Part shown: piece after piece, positions 23,936 through 36,000 of the stretch
How the letters are laid out: the number at the start of each line of letters is the position of its first letter
Numbering within the stretch: the first letter of the stretch is position 1
DNA from: Diadema setosum
Taxonomy: Eukaryota > Echinodermata > Echinoidea > Diadematoida > Diadematidae
Reading direction: 5' to 3'
Length of the DNA: 64,000 nt
NCBI RefSeq assembly: GCF_964275005.1
Contig: NC_092699.1
Coordinates: forward strand, 21,624,333 to 21,688,332
Position numbers and translations under genes: made by a program
The notes under the pieces: generated by a model
The model's database searches: none
Told to the model about the DNA's origin: nothing
Seen by the model: the letters and a program-made list of their open reading frames with translations, nothing else

Positions 23936-24960
23936 TTTTTTTTTTTTTGGCGGGATTTTTCACCAAAAAAGTAGGAAAAAGTAGGAAAAAGTAGGATTTT
24001 GAGCAAAAAAGTAGGAAAAGTAGGGACAGCAGTAAAAAAGTAGGAAAAAGTAGGAAAAGTAGGGCCACTTGAAAGCCTGCAATTCTTCTAAAGCTGCATG
24101 GACCTTGTTCCAGCAAATTATCAAAATTTTGTGATAACTATTAATAGCCTCCTGATTGGGATAGTCACTGCATGATTATTCTTGAAAAGTTTTTGTAATT
24201 CAAGTGATTACTATTTGACATTTCATAGTTTATACCTACCTATATAGATCAAAGCCATTGTTTATGAGGCTGAAACATTTACATGTATGAACAGAATTTT
24301 AAGATTGGAGCTCGCTTCCTGCTGTTTTTTTGAGATTTTTGAGAACTGAACATTGTGAATTTGACACGCTTTTAAATGTGTTTTATACTATTCTACTCTG
24401 AGGTTTTAGCTATATTGTTGCAAAATCCTACAATGAAACTTTTCCATGTTTACTGTAATTTACTTTACATGCTGATCTATTACCAAAAACTTGTTGAATG
24501 TGAACCTCATTATCAGACATTTTCTTTAAGAGCTGGACAGTCATGTACAAAAATGTACCTTAAAGCAAACTATCAACATTTTGTGATATTAATAGCCTCC
24601 TGATCACAAAATATTTACTATTGATTCATGTTTTTCATTGGGATTTACTGCTTCAGTCTGCTTGATTACTCTAGAAGATACTGGTATACTTTTTACATGT
24701 ATGTACAATTTAAATAATGGGTACTTGACATTTCATAGACCAAAACCATTGTTTTTTAAGGCTTAAACATTTATGAACATGTTTTATTAAACTGATCAAT
24801 ACTGGTAGCAGATAACTAAAATTTATCTGCAGTTTCTGTAATTCAATTCTAATTTCTGTACCAGTTTAGTATAAGAATTTGTAAACAAATCAAACATACA
24901 AACAATTGATTATTGAGTAATTCAAACAATTATCAAATAATTGGAATATAAATTGCATTG

Positions 24961-25522
24961 TTTAAAGGTAGGGAATCCCATTTGCATGCCTTAAATGAAG
25001 AGTTGTATAAATACAGTGGTATGTTGAAGAGAGTATCATTTTAGAAACTCCCATAAAGTATTGAAAGTGGAAGGTAACATTTAGTACATTTTTATTGACC
25101 GTTAGATTTTGAATTGAATTTTTTTCGGGGCTCACCGTAAATTCCAGTACATTACTAGGCTACCTTTGCAGACCCATGCACTGCATGTGTGTCCATCATG
25201 TATATTTTGTGAAGAAAGTTCATCAAAACTTACAAACATTTCTACATACATTCTTGCCACACACTCTATATGTTATTACATCAGCTTTTATACTTACAGA
25301 TTTGTGTTTATAGATAAAAGATACAGAAAATTGCAACAAAAAGGCTTAAGTGTGGCTGACACACAAAACTACTGAGTAGTTGAGTTTTGTGCATTATTCA
25401 AATTGTAGATAACTGTTGACTTCCAAATTTCTCAGCAGTGGCCTAAACAAGTTCCCTGAGGTTCATATTTAATGTTTTGCTGCATTTTGGGAGGTCTGTA
25501 AAAGGTATCCCCTACCTTTAAA
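24961..25522. mobile_element. TTAA-flanked MITE, AGGTAGGG family, copy 1
   Basis: It starts TTTAAAGGTAGGGAATCCC and ends GGTATCCCCTACCTTTAAA. It is nearly identical over its length to 39546-40127, including flank-independent internal text, so both moved recently. No coding capacity. Confidence 0.85.
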
Positions 25523-26059
25523 AGTTAAAAGATTTATTGAAATATTCATTTCTGAACCTTTAAACTCTCCACAGACTACATGTACAGGTCTCTAGTCTCG
25601 TGACTCAGTGTCAAAAATGGAATAGTTTATGGATGACTTGTTTTATCTAGATAGCCTGAAATCCATTTAGTAAAATAAAAAAAAACAAACAATCAAATCA
25701 AATTCTCAATCAAATCTTCAATTTCTGATGCATTTGTTAACTGGAAAAGAGTGTAATTTAATGAAATAGACTCTGTTTCATATCATTTTGTTGAATACAA
25801 TTTTTGTCTCAGTACAAATGAAAGCTTGGAACACGACTCAATTAAAAATGAAATTTATCTTCAAGTTGGTATTCTAAATGTAAAGTTTCCTGCCTTTTGG
25901 TAATCTCATGGATAAAATGGGATTAATTACTGTCAGATCAATGTTCAAATCAATTTAGATTCTTTATTCATGGAGTTTGTTTGTGAAAAAAAGTTGTCTT
26001 GGTAAGTTTTCTTTGGATTATTAAGACAAAAAATCGTCTTGTGATCATGTGGACAAACT
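25523..26059. other. A+T-rich stretch, nothing recognisable
   Basis: No ORF, repeat or conserved motif was identified before the first right-hand GTAACGTGAGTTAC motif. Confidence 0.5.
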
Positions 26060-26905
26060 GTAACGTGAGTTACCGTAACGTGAGTTACCGCTTCACATGA
26101 CGATACCTGGAGAATGTAAGACAATTTGAATTTTTACCATACTCGGTGATGTATGTTGTTAGTCCATGACTTTGACACAATAGACTTTAAAGTCTCTCTG
26201 TTTCTTGTTTGAGGAAACTTTTGAATATAAGACATGCCAAATTTTTGCATGTCTAAATTATGTAACGTGAGTTACCAACATTTGTAGTGTTTTTTCTCAT
26301 AGTTCTCATAAGAGTCTGTGGATGTAATGTTGCTGTGAGGTAGGATGGAGGTGCATGATACTCATTCACATATAGTAACTCATATCACTAATTAGGTTTT
26401 AAGGATATTGATCTCAACGACCTAATTTTGAGTTCAAAATGTAACGTGAGTTACCGTGGAAATGCCCCTATTAATTCTATATTCTAGGTTCTATGGAACT
26501 TCTATATTTTGTTATACTTAGTATAAGTTTTACATAAATTTTCTCTACTCTGACTCTAATTTTGTATCATTCAATTAGTTGCTGTATTTATATTCACCCT
26601 CATCTGTAATGGAATTAACACTTGTCGATGTTTACATAGAGAGTAATGGACCCTGTCGAGTGCCAATGTAGTAAGTAGAAATAGAAGTACACCAAGAACA
26701 CAACAATGTCACCTTTCTGATCAGCTATGGCACTGTGAAGGTTGGAAAGAAAATTGACATGAACAGAGACACTATACTGGTTTGTACAAGAACATTGCTA
26801 ATACTAATGGAATCATACTGCTTCATTTTGTATAATACTCCCACAGAACTGTGACACATTGATAGATCCTATCAAAGAATACTGCTGAAAGCATCATTGG
26901 ACAGC

Positions 26906-27037
26906 ATGGATCAGAATGACCGTAAGACAATTAGGAAGAATCTTCCAAAGTTGGCAAATGACATCGATTTTGATATGGTCAGCATGGGTTTACAAGCCAG
27001 ATTGATCTTCGAACCACACCATATAGAAAAATTTCAG
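26906..27037 (+). CDS. CASP9: Caspase B exon 1: start codon and first half of CARD
   Basis: 132 nt, ending TTTCAG|GTAAAC. It encodes IFEPHHIEKFQ at its end. An acceptor-like CCACAG at 26841-26846 could mark the start of this exon after a 5' non-coding exon. Confidence 0.92.
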
Positions 27038-30000
27038 GTAAACCAAGAATGTGTTTGTGATTTTTTTTTTTTTAAGCAAATGCTACATGAGTATTGCCTT
27101 TCATTGTCACCAGTCACTCAGCAAGACAGTGATATGCAAACTCATTTTGTGTTTTTGTTGTTTGTTTAATTGTGCTGTTTTTAGAGCTCTAGTGAGTAAG
27201 AGAAAGATTGTACCAGAAAAAGCTGCTTCCATAGGCTTTGAGTGACTACACTACATGCCGTCAGTAATGCGATTGTGACAAAATTTGACAGGCACGACAC
27301 CCATGTTGTAATCTAGAAGATCGTGTCTTGAATTTTTTTTGAAGTTATCAATTTTTAATATTAATCAATTAATTACACTAATTAAGCCCAACATTTTAAC
27401 CCTGAAAAACTTCGAGAGTCTGTATTTTGATATCTCTTTTAACATATTCAACAGTTTTACATCATGTAAAAACATTCAGAAGTTGTTAAATTCTTATGTA
27501 TTTTATTGTTTTGGGAAATTTTTTTTTTTTGTACTTTTTTTTCTTTTTTTCAATGGAAATTGTCATGGACCACTTTTCTACCATAATTAGCATAAAATTA
27601 ATCAAAGTAATGAATGATAAACTTAGGTTTTTATAAGTTTCATGACAGAACACTGCTTTCCATAGGAAATTACACAAAATCACAAAATTGTGCCTGTTTT
27701 GGGGTGACATGCTGTTCTAAAAATTGGCGTGGCTTCATAATGGTAAGCGCGGACATTGTAAATTTGGTCTCAAAAGTTGTGTGAGACTCGAAAGAAAAAG
27801 GTCAGGAAGCCTCATGACGAGGTCTTCTCATGTTATAGAATTATTGCTCGAAATGTAACGGCCAGATTCTGCCCCCCCATAGTAGAACACTTTAAATACC
27901 TCTCTCCGACTCCCACAGGTTTTTGTGCAGGACCTATGTGGGTTCCACATGGACCACCTATTGGGTGGCATAGGTCTGCAAAAATTCCACACAAGTCTAA
28001 AAACAATTTACAATAAATTTTTGGATGGGCAGTGGTTAAGTACTACACGAGTACAGTATGTACTAATTAAAGTAATGCTTCAGTCTGAGTCTTTATTTTG
28101 TTGATTACGTAATTGATTATGAATATCTCACAACTTAACTTTGTACAAGAACCAGTTATTGTGTTACAATGAAATATTCAGTGTACACTGTATGACATAT
28201 CCATATCTTTGTCATTAGAACCAGTTGCCTTTAGAAGTATTCTAAACACACTTGACTGTGTTTATTATGTTTTGGGAAATAAGATTTTTTTTCCTGCTTT
28301 TTCCTAGTAAAAAGTTTAGAGCATGCTGTGAAAGCTCAAAACTATTATGTTATATGAAAAGAAAATGAGCATTTGCAATTATTGTTCTAGATGGGTTCTG
28401 TGTAATGAATTGATATTTCAGTGAATGATATTAACTGAGGAGCATGACTGCTTAACCTGTTGAGGACGAAATAATTTTGCTATAATGCACATTTCCCATA
28501 GACACCTGCCCCTGATATACTTGGGGCTAGTCTTCAGTGGGTTAAAATACAGGATTCCTGACATCTTTGTGCCCCCTTTGCAGTCGAAGCCAAGCAAGAT
28601 GACCAAGAACCAGACCATGTTGATGGACCTGGAGACGAGAGGACCCAAGGCCTTCAATGCTCTCATAGAGAGCCTTGTAGAGGCAGAGCAGGTATACCTG
28701 GCTGAGTTATTGGGCTACTCAGGGCGTGCTGGTGTGGATGCCCAGACCATGCAGCCTGGCCAATCCGGTGTGACACAGGCCTCTACCCCACATGATGTAA
28801 AACCACAGCCGTTTGGTCAACCCACAGCGGCGCAACAGCAAGGTGAGCAACTTTAACCCGTTTAGGATGTACTGATTTTGCTGTAACACGCATTTCCCGT
28901 AGACACCTGCCTGAGTATTCTCAGGACTCGTCTTCAACGGGTTAACTGCAATGCAGAGGCAATGTGCTGAATCATCAACTTATATTTTTACCTTTCTCTG
29001 AATTATGAATTATCATAAAGTTAAGGTATCTTTCTTATGTAAGGACATTAGATTAAAGAAATATATGGAACTGTGCAAATGATCTAATGCCATGATACAA
29101 TGTCAATGTACATGGTAGGATGCTTTCTCAATTCACTGTTAACATGTATTTGACCTTACATCTATTTCAAATAGTGTAGCTTTTTTATGCCTCCGCCAAC
29201 GAAGTGGCCTGAGGCATTATGTTTTCGGGTCGTCCGTCCGTCCGTCCGTCCGTACGTCCATACGTCCGTCCGTCCCGTTTTGTTTTTGTCGATATCTCAA
29301 GAACCGTGTGGTGGTTTTGCATCAAACTTGGTATGAGGGTATATCCTTTGGGGATGATACTTTGTGTGGATTTTAGGGTCACAGGGTCAAAGGTCACAGG
29401 TTATTTTGTGAAAAAAAAATTGAAATTTCATGTTTTTCTCCATATCTCGCAAGTGGTTCAAGGTATCTTCATGGAACTTAGTATATATGCTTGTACCGAT
29501 GGGCAGTGATTATCTAGGGAAGTTGGGGGTCATGGGTCAAAGGTCAGGGGTCAAAGGTCAAGGTCAACTCCTCAAAATATAACTACTTTCCTTATATTTA
29601 TGCAATGCCTGAAGGATTTTTTTAAAACTTGATGTATGCATGTATAACCCAATATATATTCTGTGGGAAGTTTCTTGCCAAAAGGTCAAAGGTCAAAAGG
29701 TCAAGTGAAAGTGCTAAATTGCACTTTTTCCTCCATATCTCAAAAATAACTCACGGTATTGTCATGAAACTTACATATTTATGCATGTTCTACCTAACAG
29801 TGATTCTCTTTGGAACTGTGGGGTCAAAGGTCAAAGGCCAGGTTTCGATAATACTATTTTACCATTTGATACTGAAATTGTACTTTTTCTCAATACCTTG
29901 AAAATTACTCAATGCATAAACTTGTAAAAGGGTCAAAAGTCAAGTGAAAATCATCAGTTCCCCCAAATACCTGCACTCTGACGTTTTAATCATTCATCCA

Positions 30001-33000
30001 ATTGAACCTAGTTCTAGGAAAGTGAACATTCAGCACATTTGTGGCAAACCTGTCATTTTAATATTTTGCCAATTGTGTGAAACTGTCATCACACATTGTC
30101 AAGACATTGTACTATCAGACCTATTAGGAGAACCATGTATTATGGCGGAGGCATACACCAGTCGCCATAGCGACATTTCTAGTTTTTTCATAAACCTCAT
30201 GTCTGACTTAGGTACCGATGACATGAAATTAATCATTCTGCGTCATATAGTTAGGTTTACATATCAAATGATAAATGCCCATGCCAAGATTGTGATTGTC
30301 CACACTTAGAAATGAACTGTAGTACGAGATATGAAACTCGTCAGACTGACGAGTTAGGTGATACGCTTGGGGTCATCAGATGTCGGTCATCCGTGGTCGA
30401 CAAAGAAAAGAATGTAATATAGCACCTTGAAGTTATAATGAGATACTTAGTTGAACTTTTTTGGGGCCTACATTATTCAGATCACATTTGTTTTTCTGTC
30501 ACGCAAACTATGTGGAAATTCTGTGCGTGTGCGACTAAGTCGATTTACGGACTTTTTGAGTACGTACAGTGCATAAACTTAGACCCCGTTTACGGTGGGG
30601 GCTGGGCCGAGCCGCGGCCAAGACCAACCTCAATTGTCGGTCATCTGTGATCTACAAAGAAAAGAATGTGATATAGACACCTTGAAGTTATAATTGAGTT
30701 TGCATGCAAAACCGTTTCCCTAACCTCTCGGCCACGGGACATCCACGGAAATGGTAAGGCAAAAAAGAAATGTATAGATATTACAGGGAGAAAAGTCAAT
30801 GCCCACTCAACCAACGTGGCCGCGTGAACATGTATTGCATTGCTAGACGGAAATGCGGCCTTGTAACTACTGATGTCGCTATGCCATTTCTGGCAACTTG
30901 GGAAAAATACGTGCCGTAAACATAAAACCTATAATCGGCTGGTTTTGATACCTTGCCTTTAATCACAATTTTCAGTGTGATGACGTCATCAAAGTACAAA
31001 ACAATGATGTGGTCTTGAAAGACAATTGTTCAAAGTACAACACCTTCGTCGTCGTCATTACATATTATGATCAGTTTGACAAAGTCAGCCTGCAAAATTT
31101 TGCAGCAGTCGAAGCAATATGGTCTCCAACACAAAAAAGAGGGATATGGTGTGTGTGTGTGTCTGTGTGTGTGTATAGGTGCGTTTATATACGAATGTGA
31201 TTTCTACATGGACGATATATGTAATACAAAATTGAAGAAAAAAAAAGTAAAATAGCTAAGTAATTTGTTTCGTGATCTTGTGGGGTTCGAACCCGCACGT
31301 GTGCAACCTCACGTCTCTGAGACGTCGCCTTTAACCACTCGGCCATACGTCTCGACGAGAAAAAAAAGAGGAACGTAAACTTATGTGTGTGAAAGATGAA
31401 TCAGGAATCGTTTTGTCCACATTCCATTCTCATTTTCAGTTTTAAACTGCAAAATTGTCAAACTAATAAGGAGATTTCAAAGAATAACATGCATGATTAC
31501 TGCAGCTTATTGTCTCAGTTACCACACACTTAAGTTACAGAGGAAATGGAGCAAAATCATCTGAGATAAAGGTGCTTAAACGTTGTCAAGTTAATGCACA
31601 TAAAAAAAAAAAATCACCTCCCATAGAGATAACACGTAAACTTGTCTGATTTTGAGTCTTTACCTTTAATAACAATTTGAAGTATGATGGTAAGTCTTCT
31701 TGAACCAAGAGTGTGGAACGCAAGCTTCTACGTGAAAGATGAATCATGACGATCACCCGTGACCGACACATCTTCAAAGGGATCAGTTATTAGAAGTGGA
31801 AGCCCTCGTGCCAAGCATATTGTCTCAGCAATTCCAAAGCAATGATACCCTTACATTTATGCATACCATAATTTCCCTCTGAAATCAATGGTAGGTATAT
31901 TCATGTACAATTGCTTGCCTTGTCCATAAACTTTGCTTTACAAACTTTCAGTGAAACGTGTCATAACATAATTCTGTAACTCCATTAGCAGGGATTGACT
32001 TCATAAAGAAAGATATATCAAATTGAACGCTTAGCGCGTATAACTAAGGGGAATTTTAGCCTGATGCTCTGTTCTTCACTGCTCAGATACCAACAACACT
32101 CATTACCTACGGCTACGTATAGAGAAACAGCCATGACGAAAATAAGTTATTTCTTTTCTTTGGCAGATAGACACACAACCCCTTTAAACCACACTATAAT
32201 TGACATGGAGGGACATGAAAAAGTTCATTACTACTACTGAACAGTGATGCCTTCTACTCATGTGGCACAAGATACCTCTATAGCAACATAAAACCTGTCT
32301 ACAACTCCGTTATTGCGTCAAACAATAACATCCTGGAATTTCAAAGAGATGAGCGAGACGCCATACACCTGGCCTAGAGTTAATTCATTCAGTTGCCATT
32401 CCTGCTCCAGTTGAGTTATGCAAATTATTTTCCGACCTGTCTTGTGACAATATAACAGGAACAAACGTAGAGAAAAGGAAAGGGAAAAGGAAAGGTGGCA
32501 AGCGGGGCACTGTACCAAGGGCAATTTAAACAATACGTATGATAAATGAAGCAAATCCAACCTAGAGCCTCCGACAAAAAAAAAGAGGAACTTGAGCGAC
32601 TGTGTGTCGTGGGGTAGTATAATTGATAAGATAATACGATAAATGACATCGATCGGAATAAAGCTGAACTGCCAAAAGAAACACAAAGAAAGAGAGAGAA
32701 AAAAATGATAGCGTCCTGCGGGTCTCGAACATCTCGTCCTAAGGTAGTGCATAATGACCATGCAGCGCGCTAAGTGACTATAAAGCCACACGGCTGTACC
32801 GAAGATTGGATGTGAAATTTATCTTTAATCTTTTTATATATATATATATATTTATCTTAAATATTTATACCATATACAACATGAACAAGTTCATTACTAC
32901 TACTAAACAGTGATGCTTTCCATTCATGTGGCACAAGATACCTCTATAACAACATATAACCTGTCTACAACTTCGTTATTGGGTCAAACAATAACAACCT

Positions 33001-36000
33001 GGAATTTCAAAGAGATGAGCGAGACGCCATACACCTGGACTAGAGTTAATCAATTCAGCTCCCATTCCTGCAAGTTATTTAAACATACATGTTCCTACCT
33101 ATCCTGTTACAGTATAACAATAACCAATGAAGAGAAAAGGAAAGAGCAAACGAAAGGTGGCAAGCGGGACACTGTAACAAGGGGCAATTTACAACATTAA
33201 GTGTGACAAAATTAATGAAGCAAACCCAATCTCCAAACTCCAATACAAAACAAGGGAAATAGAGCAGCCGTGTTTACGGGTTACGTACACTTGATAAAGT
33301 AATACGATAAATGACATCGGAGTAAAGCTGAACTGCCGAAAAAAAAAGAGAAAAAAAAAGAAAGAACGGATAAAAGTCCTGCGGGAGTCGAACCTCTCGC
33401 CTTCCGGTATGGCGTTATGAACAACCAGCGCGCTAACCGATTATGCCACATGGCTGTCCTGAAGATCGAGTGCGAAACTTAAATCTAAATACTATCGTGA
33501 CAGTGTTGACTTGTGATGGCGCTATTCAACTTCCCACAAGTGGCAGCGTGGATTCGATCAATATACAGTTGCAAAGAAAAATTGGGAATCGTTCCGTACC
33601 GATTGCATTCTCATTTTCAGTTTTAAATTGCAAAATTGTCAACCTGATGAGGAGATTTGAAAACATAAAATGCATGATTACTAAAGCTTGTTGTCTCAGC
33701 TACAACATATTTATGTTTCAGAGGAAATGGAGTAAAATCAGATGAGGTAAAGGTGCTTAAACGTTGTCAAGTCAATGCATGGTTTAAAAAAAAATCACCT
33801 CCCATAGACATAACACGTAAACTTGTCTGATTTTGAGTCTTTACCTTTAATCACAATTTCTAGTATGATGACGTCATCATATTTCAAAACCATCACATGG
33901 CCTTGAAAGGCAAATGTTCAAAGTGCAACATATCTGAATTTGGGGTAATATTGAGCTTAAACAACAGAGATACGAGCAAATGAATGTCAGAAACAGTACC
34001 TCAAAAAAATCAATTCCACTTTTTTGATTTAAAATGACGATATGATGACGTCATCGCGTATTCCTGGCAATACTGATACTTGGAATGTTACTTACAATTC
34101 ATATACTTTTGTAATATGCAATAGAAATATAGGGTCAACGGACGATTTAAAGAGCTATGGCGAAATAAACAAAGACATGTTTTTTCACTATATTTGCAGA
34201 AAGACGCGCACGCGGAATTTCAACTTTGACGCCAGTGCATTCCTTTGTTATAGGTCGTAATCGATCGGAAATCAATGGATATTATTACTCAAAGTATCAG
34301 GAATCCAAATCAGTCAAAAAAATTGCATTTTCATGTTGCTTACGGGCTCTGCGCGCGAAATTGCGCGGACGGACGCGCACGCGAGAAAATGTTTGAAACG
34401 CTTAAAATTGTCTGAAACTTCGAGATTTCCCATTGGGAAGTCGTTTTGAGCCTTTTAAAGTTTTGACGCGCGCTTACGGGCGCGTAATGATGACCTGTGT
34501 AACTAGCGTTAAAAAGTAAGATAGAGCGTGACCTGAACTTCATGTCCACCGAAAATGATACAGAAATGACATCTAGTTATGAAGTTATGATCGATCATGT
34601 GACAAGGTCCGAAAATCACAAAATGGCGCCTAGATGACGTCATAGATATGTAACTGTCATGAAAACCTTATTGTGGCTAGATTTTGTCATGAGACATGTT
34701 GACTGAAAATGTCATGTTATTTCGTAATGTCATTCTTGAGATATTGACGACACAAAATTGTCCAGAAAGAAAGAAGAATAAAAAAAAATAAAGAGAGATT
34801 TTGACAATCACAATAGGTGATACGCTGACAGCGTATCACCTAATAATACCAGTATATACTTGATGGATGACGGTACTCGATTCAATTTCTCAGTTCAAAA
34901 GCATAGTATCTGCATGGCAGTGACTGTTATGAAAAAAAACCCCAAAAAACAATGGCTCAAGAATTTCATGTTAGATTAGAGTAGGGTTATGAAATTATGT
35001 CATATTGTCAGTTTGTAATCACAACAATAATGCACAACTTGCTTGTTTTCTTGTTACACATGATATGAGATTTGAGGAAAAACTATTTAAATGCATATAA
35101 TTGTGCATTAAATATATAGACTGTTATGCATCTCCAAGCCTTATCTAGACAGTGGTTTGAGACCACCAAACATTCCCAAAATCTCACTATGTTGTAACTA
35201 TGCAGTGCATGCCTTACATGCCAACAAATGTGTTAGACAGCAGCTCATACGGCACCACTTAAACTGATGTACAGCTATTTCAATGGCCATAGGTACTATG
35301 TAGCTCTCCCTATTTCACATAGAGTGTTTGCCAACTTGCTGCACTTTCACAGCTCCGGCTTTAGGAAAGGGAACATTTCCTGTGATTTTCAGTTTTGTTT
35401 TAATGGCAGGTGAAAATACAGCAATGGCTTCTGTTCACACTAGCAACAAGAGAGTGATGCCCACTGCTTATCACATAAGAAATAAAATAACTTTATACAG
35501 TTAAACATTTGATGTGAACCTTCATGGATAAACTATACCGAGGAATGGAAAGTCAAACTCTGCTCTGATACACATTGTTCCCAAGACAGTTATGCATGAT
35601 ATTTTGTCATTTCCTGCAGCAGCTCCTGCTCAGTGGCCAAACCCATCAGCTCCATCTGATCTCAGTGATGTGGAAATGGACATCTCATCTGTATACCCAC
35701 AGTCCATGACAGACAATGATAATGTGAGTACTGCTGTGCCATTATATACACATGTTCTTGAAAGTGTAATCATTTGGGAAGCAGGAAAGTAATCAGTCTC
35801 CTGGCTTACAACACATATGCAGTATTACCCCAGCAACGTGCTATGTTTTTCTTTTGTTTTGTTTTGCTTGATAATGAAATTGGTTGCTTATTCTCTGTCA
35901 TAATGCATGATAATGCCAAGTATCACCACTTTTCATGCTGTCAAACCTGTTCAGTTTGTATTCCTTCTTTAACCCTAAAAAGACTGGGGGGGGGGGGGGG

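Larger units (their letters stand above)
17081..24084. mobile_element. Inner inverted ends AATTnCAGGCTTTCAAG with GTAGGA arrays
   Basis: AATTCCAGGCTTTCAAG at 17081-17097 is inverted, with one mismatch, at 24068-24084. Just inside each end lies a block of AAAAAGTAGGA units (17108-17215 and 23968-24065), both reading in the same direction on the plus strand. No coding sequence was recognised between them. It may be one nested element or two halves of a repeat family. Confidence 0.4.
16219..26467. mobile_element. Putative large composite element bounded by GGGCATTTCC inverted ends
   Basis: GGGCATTTCC at 16219-16228 is inverted as GGAAATGCCC at 26458-26467. The palindromic motif GTAACGTGAGTTAC occurs only near these ends: at 16587, 16752, 16769 and 16789 (one-base variant) on the left, and at 26060, 26075, 26262 and 26441 on the right. 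The interior contains other elements (17081-24084, 18433-19210, 22494-23935, 24961-25522). No transposase-like ORF is seen. The terminal inverted repeat is short, so the boundary call is inference. Confidence 0.45.
27038..28583 (+). other. Caspase B intron 1
   Basis: Holds a degenerate relative of the G/C-run piggyBac-like MITE (27700-27880) and a 94-bp TTAA element (28452-28545) next to the acceptor. The remainder is A+T-rich with no coding signal. Confidence 0.8.
30335..34841. mobile_element. 4.5-kb repeat block bounded by AGGTGATACGC palindromes
   Basis: The left edge has the hairpin AACTCGTCA-GAC-TGACGAGTT (30335-30355) abutting AGGTGATACGC. The right edge is AGGTGATACGCTG-A-CAGCGTATCACCT (34815-34841), a perfect 13-bp-arm palindrome. 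Inside are direct duplications: 32213-32815 against 32880-33480 (offset 666 bp), and 31400-31690 against 33580-33870. Whether it is one element or several nested ones is not resolved. No coding capacity was recognised. Confidence 0.5.
28843..35619 (+). other. Caspase B intron 2, 6.8 kb
   Basis: Contains a TTAA miniature element, the second TATGCCTCCGCC element (29187-30187), a duplicated repeat block (30335-34841) with tRNA-like modules, and about 780 bp of unremarkable A+T-rich sequence before exon 3. No host coding signal was found within it. Confidence 0.8.

Noticed and set aside
25166-25375. ORF shared with 39754-39954 (HALHVCPSCIFCEESSSKL)
   Set aside because: The likeness arises because both lie in copies of one MITE; no start context or domain, and the two frames end differently.
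8717-26905. Shared bidirectional promoter for the two caspases
   Set aside because: The start codons are 18 kb apart with many insertions between; head-to-head layout alone does not support it.
31268-31356. Functional tRNA-Leu(CAG) gene on the minus strand
   Set aside because: Box A, box B and anticodon loop look plausible, but the acceptor stem does not pair and the T stem has a mismatch; the module sits in a repeat block.
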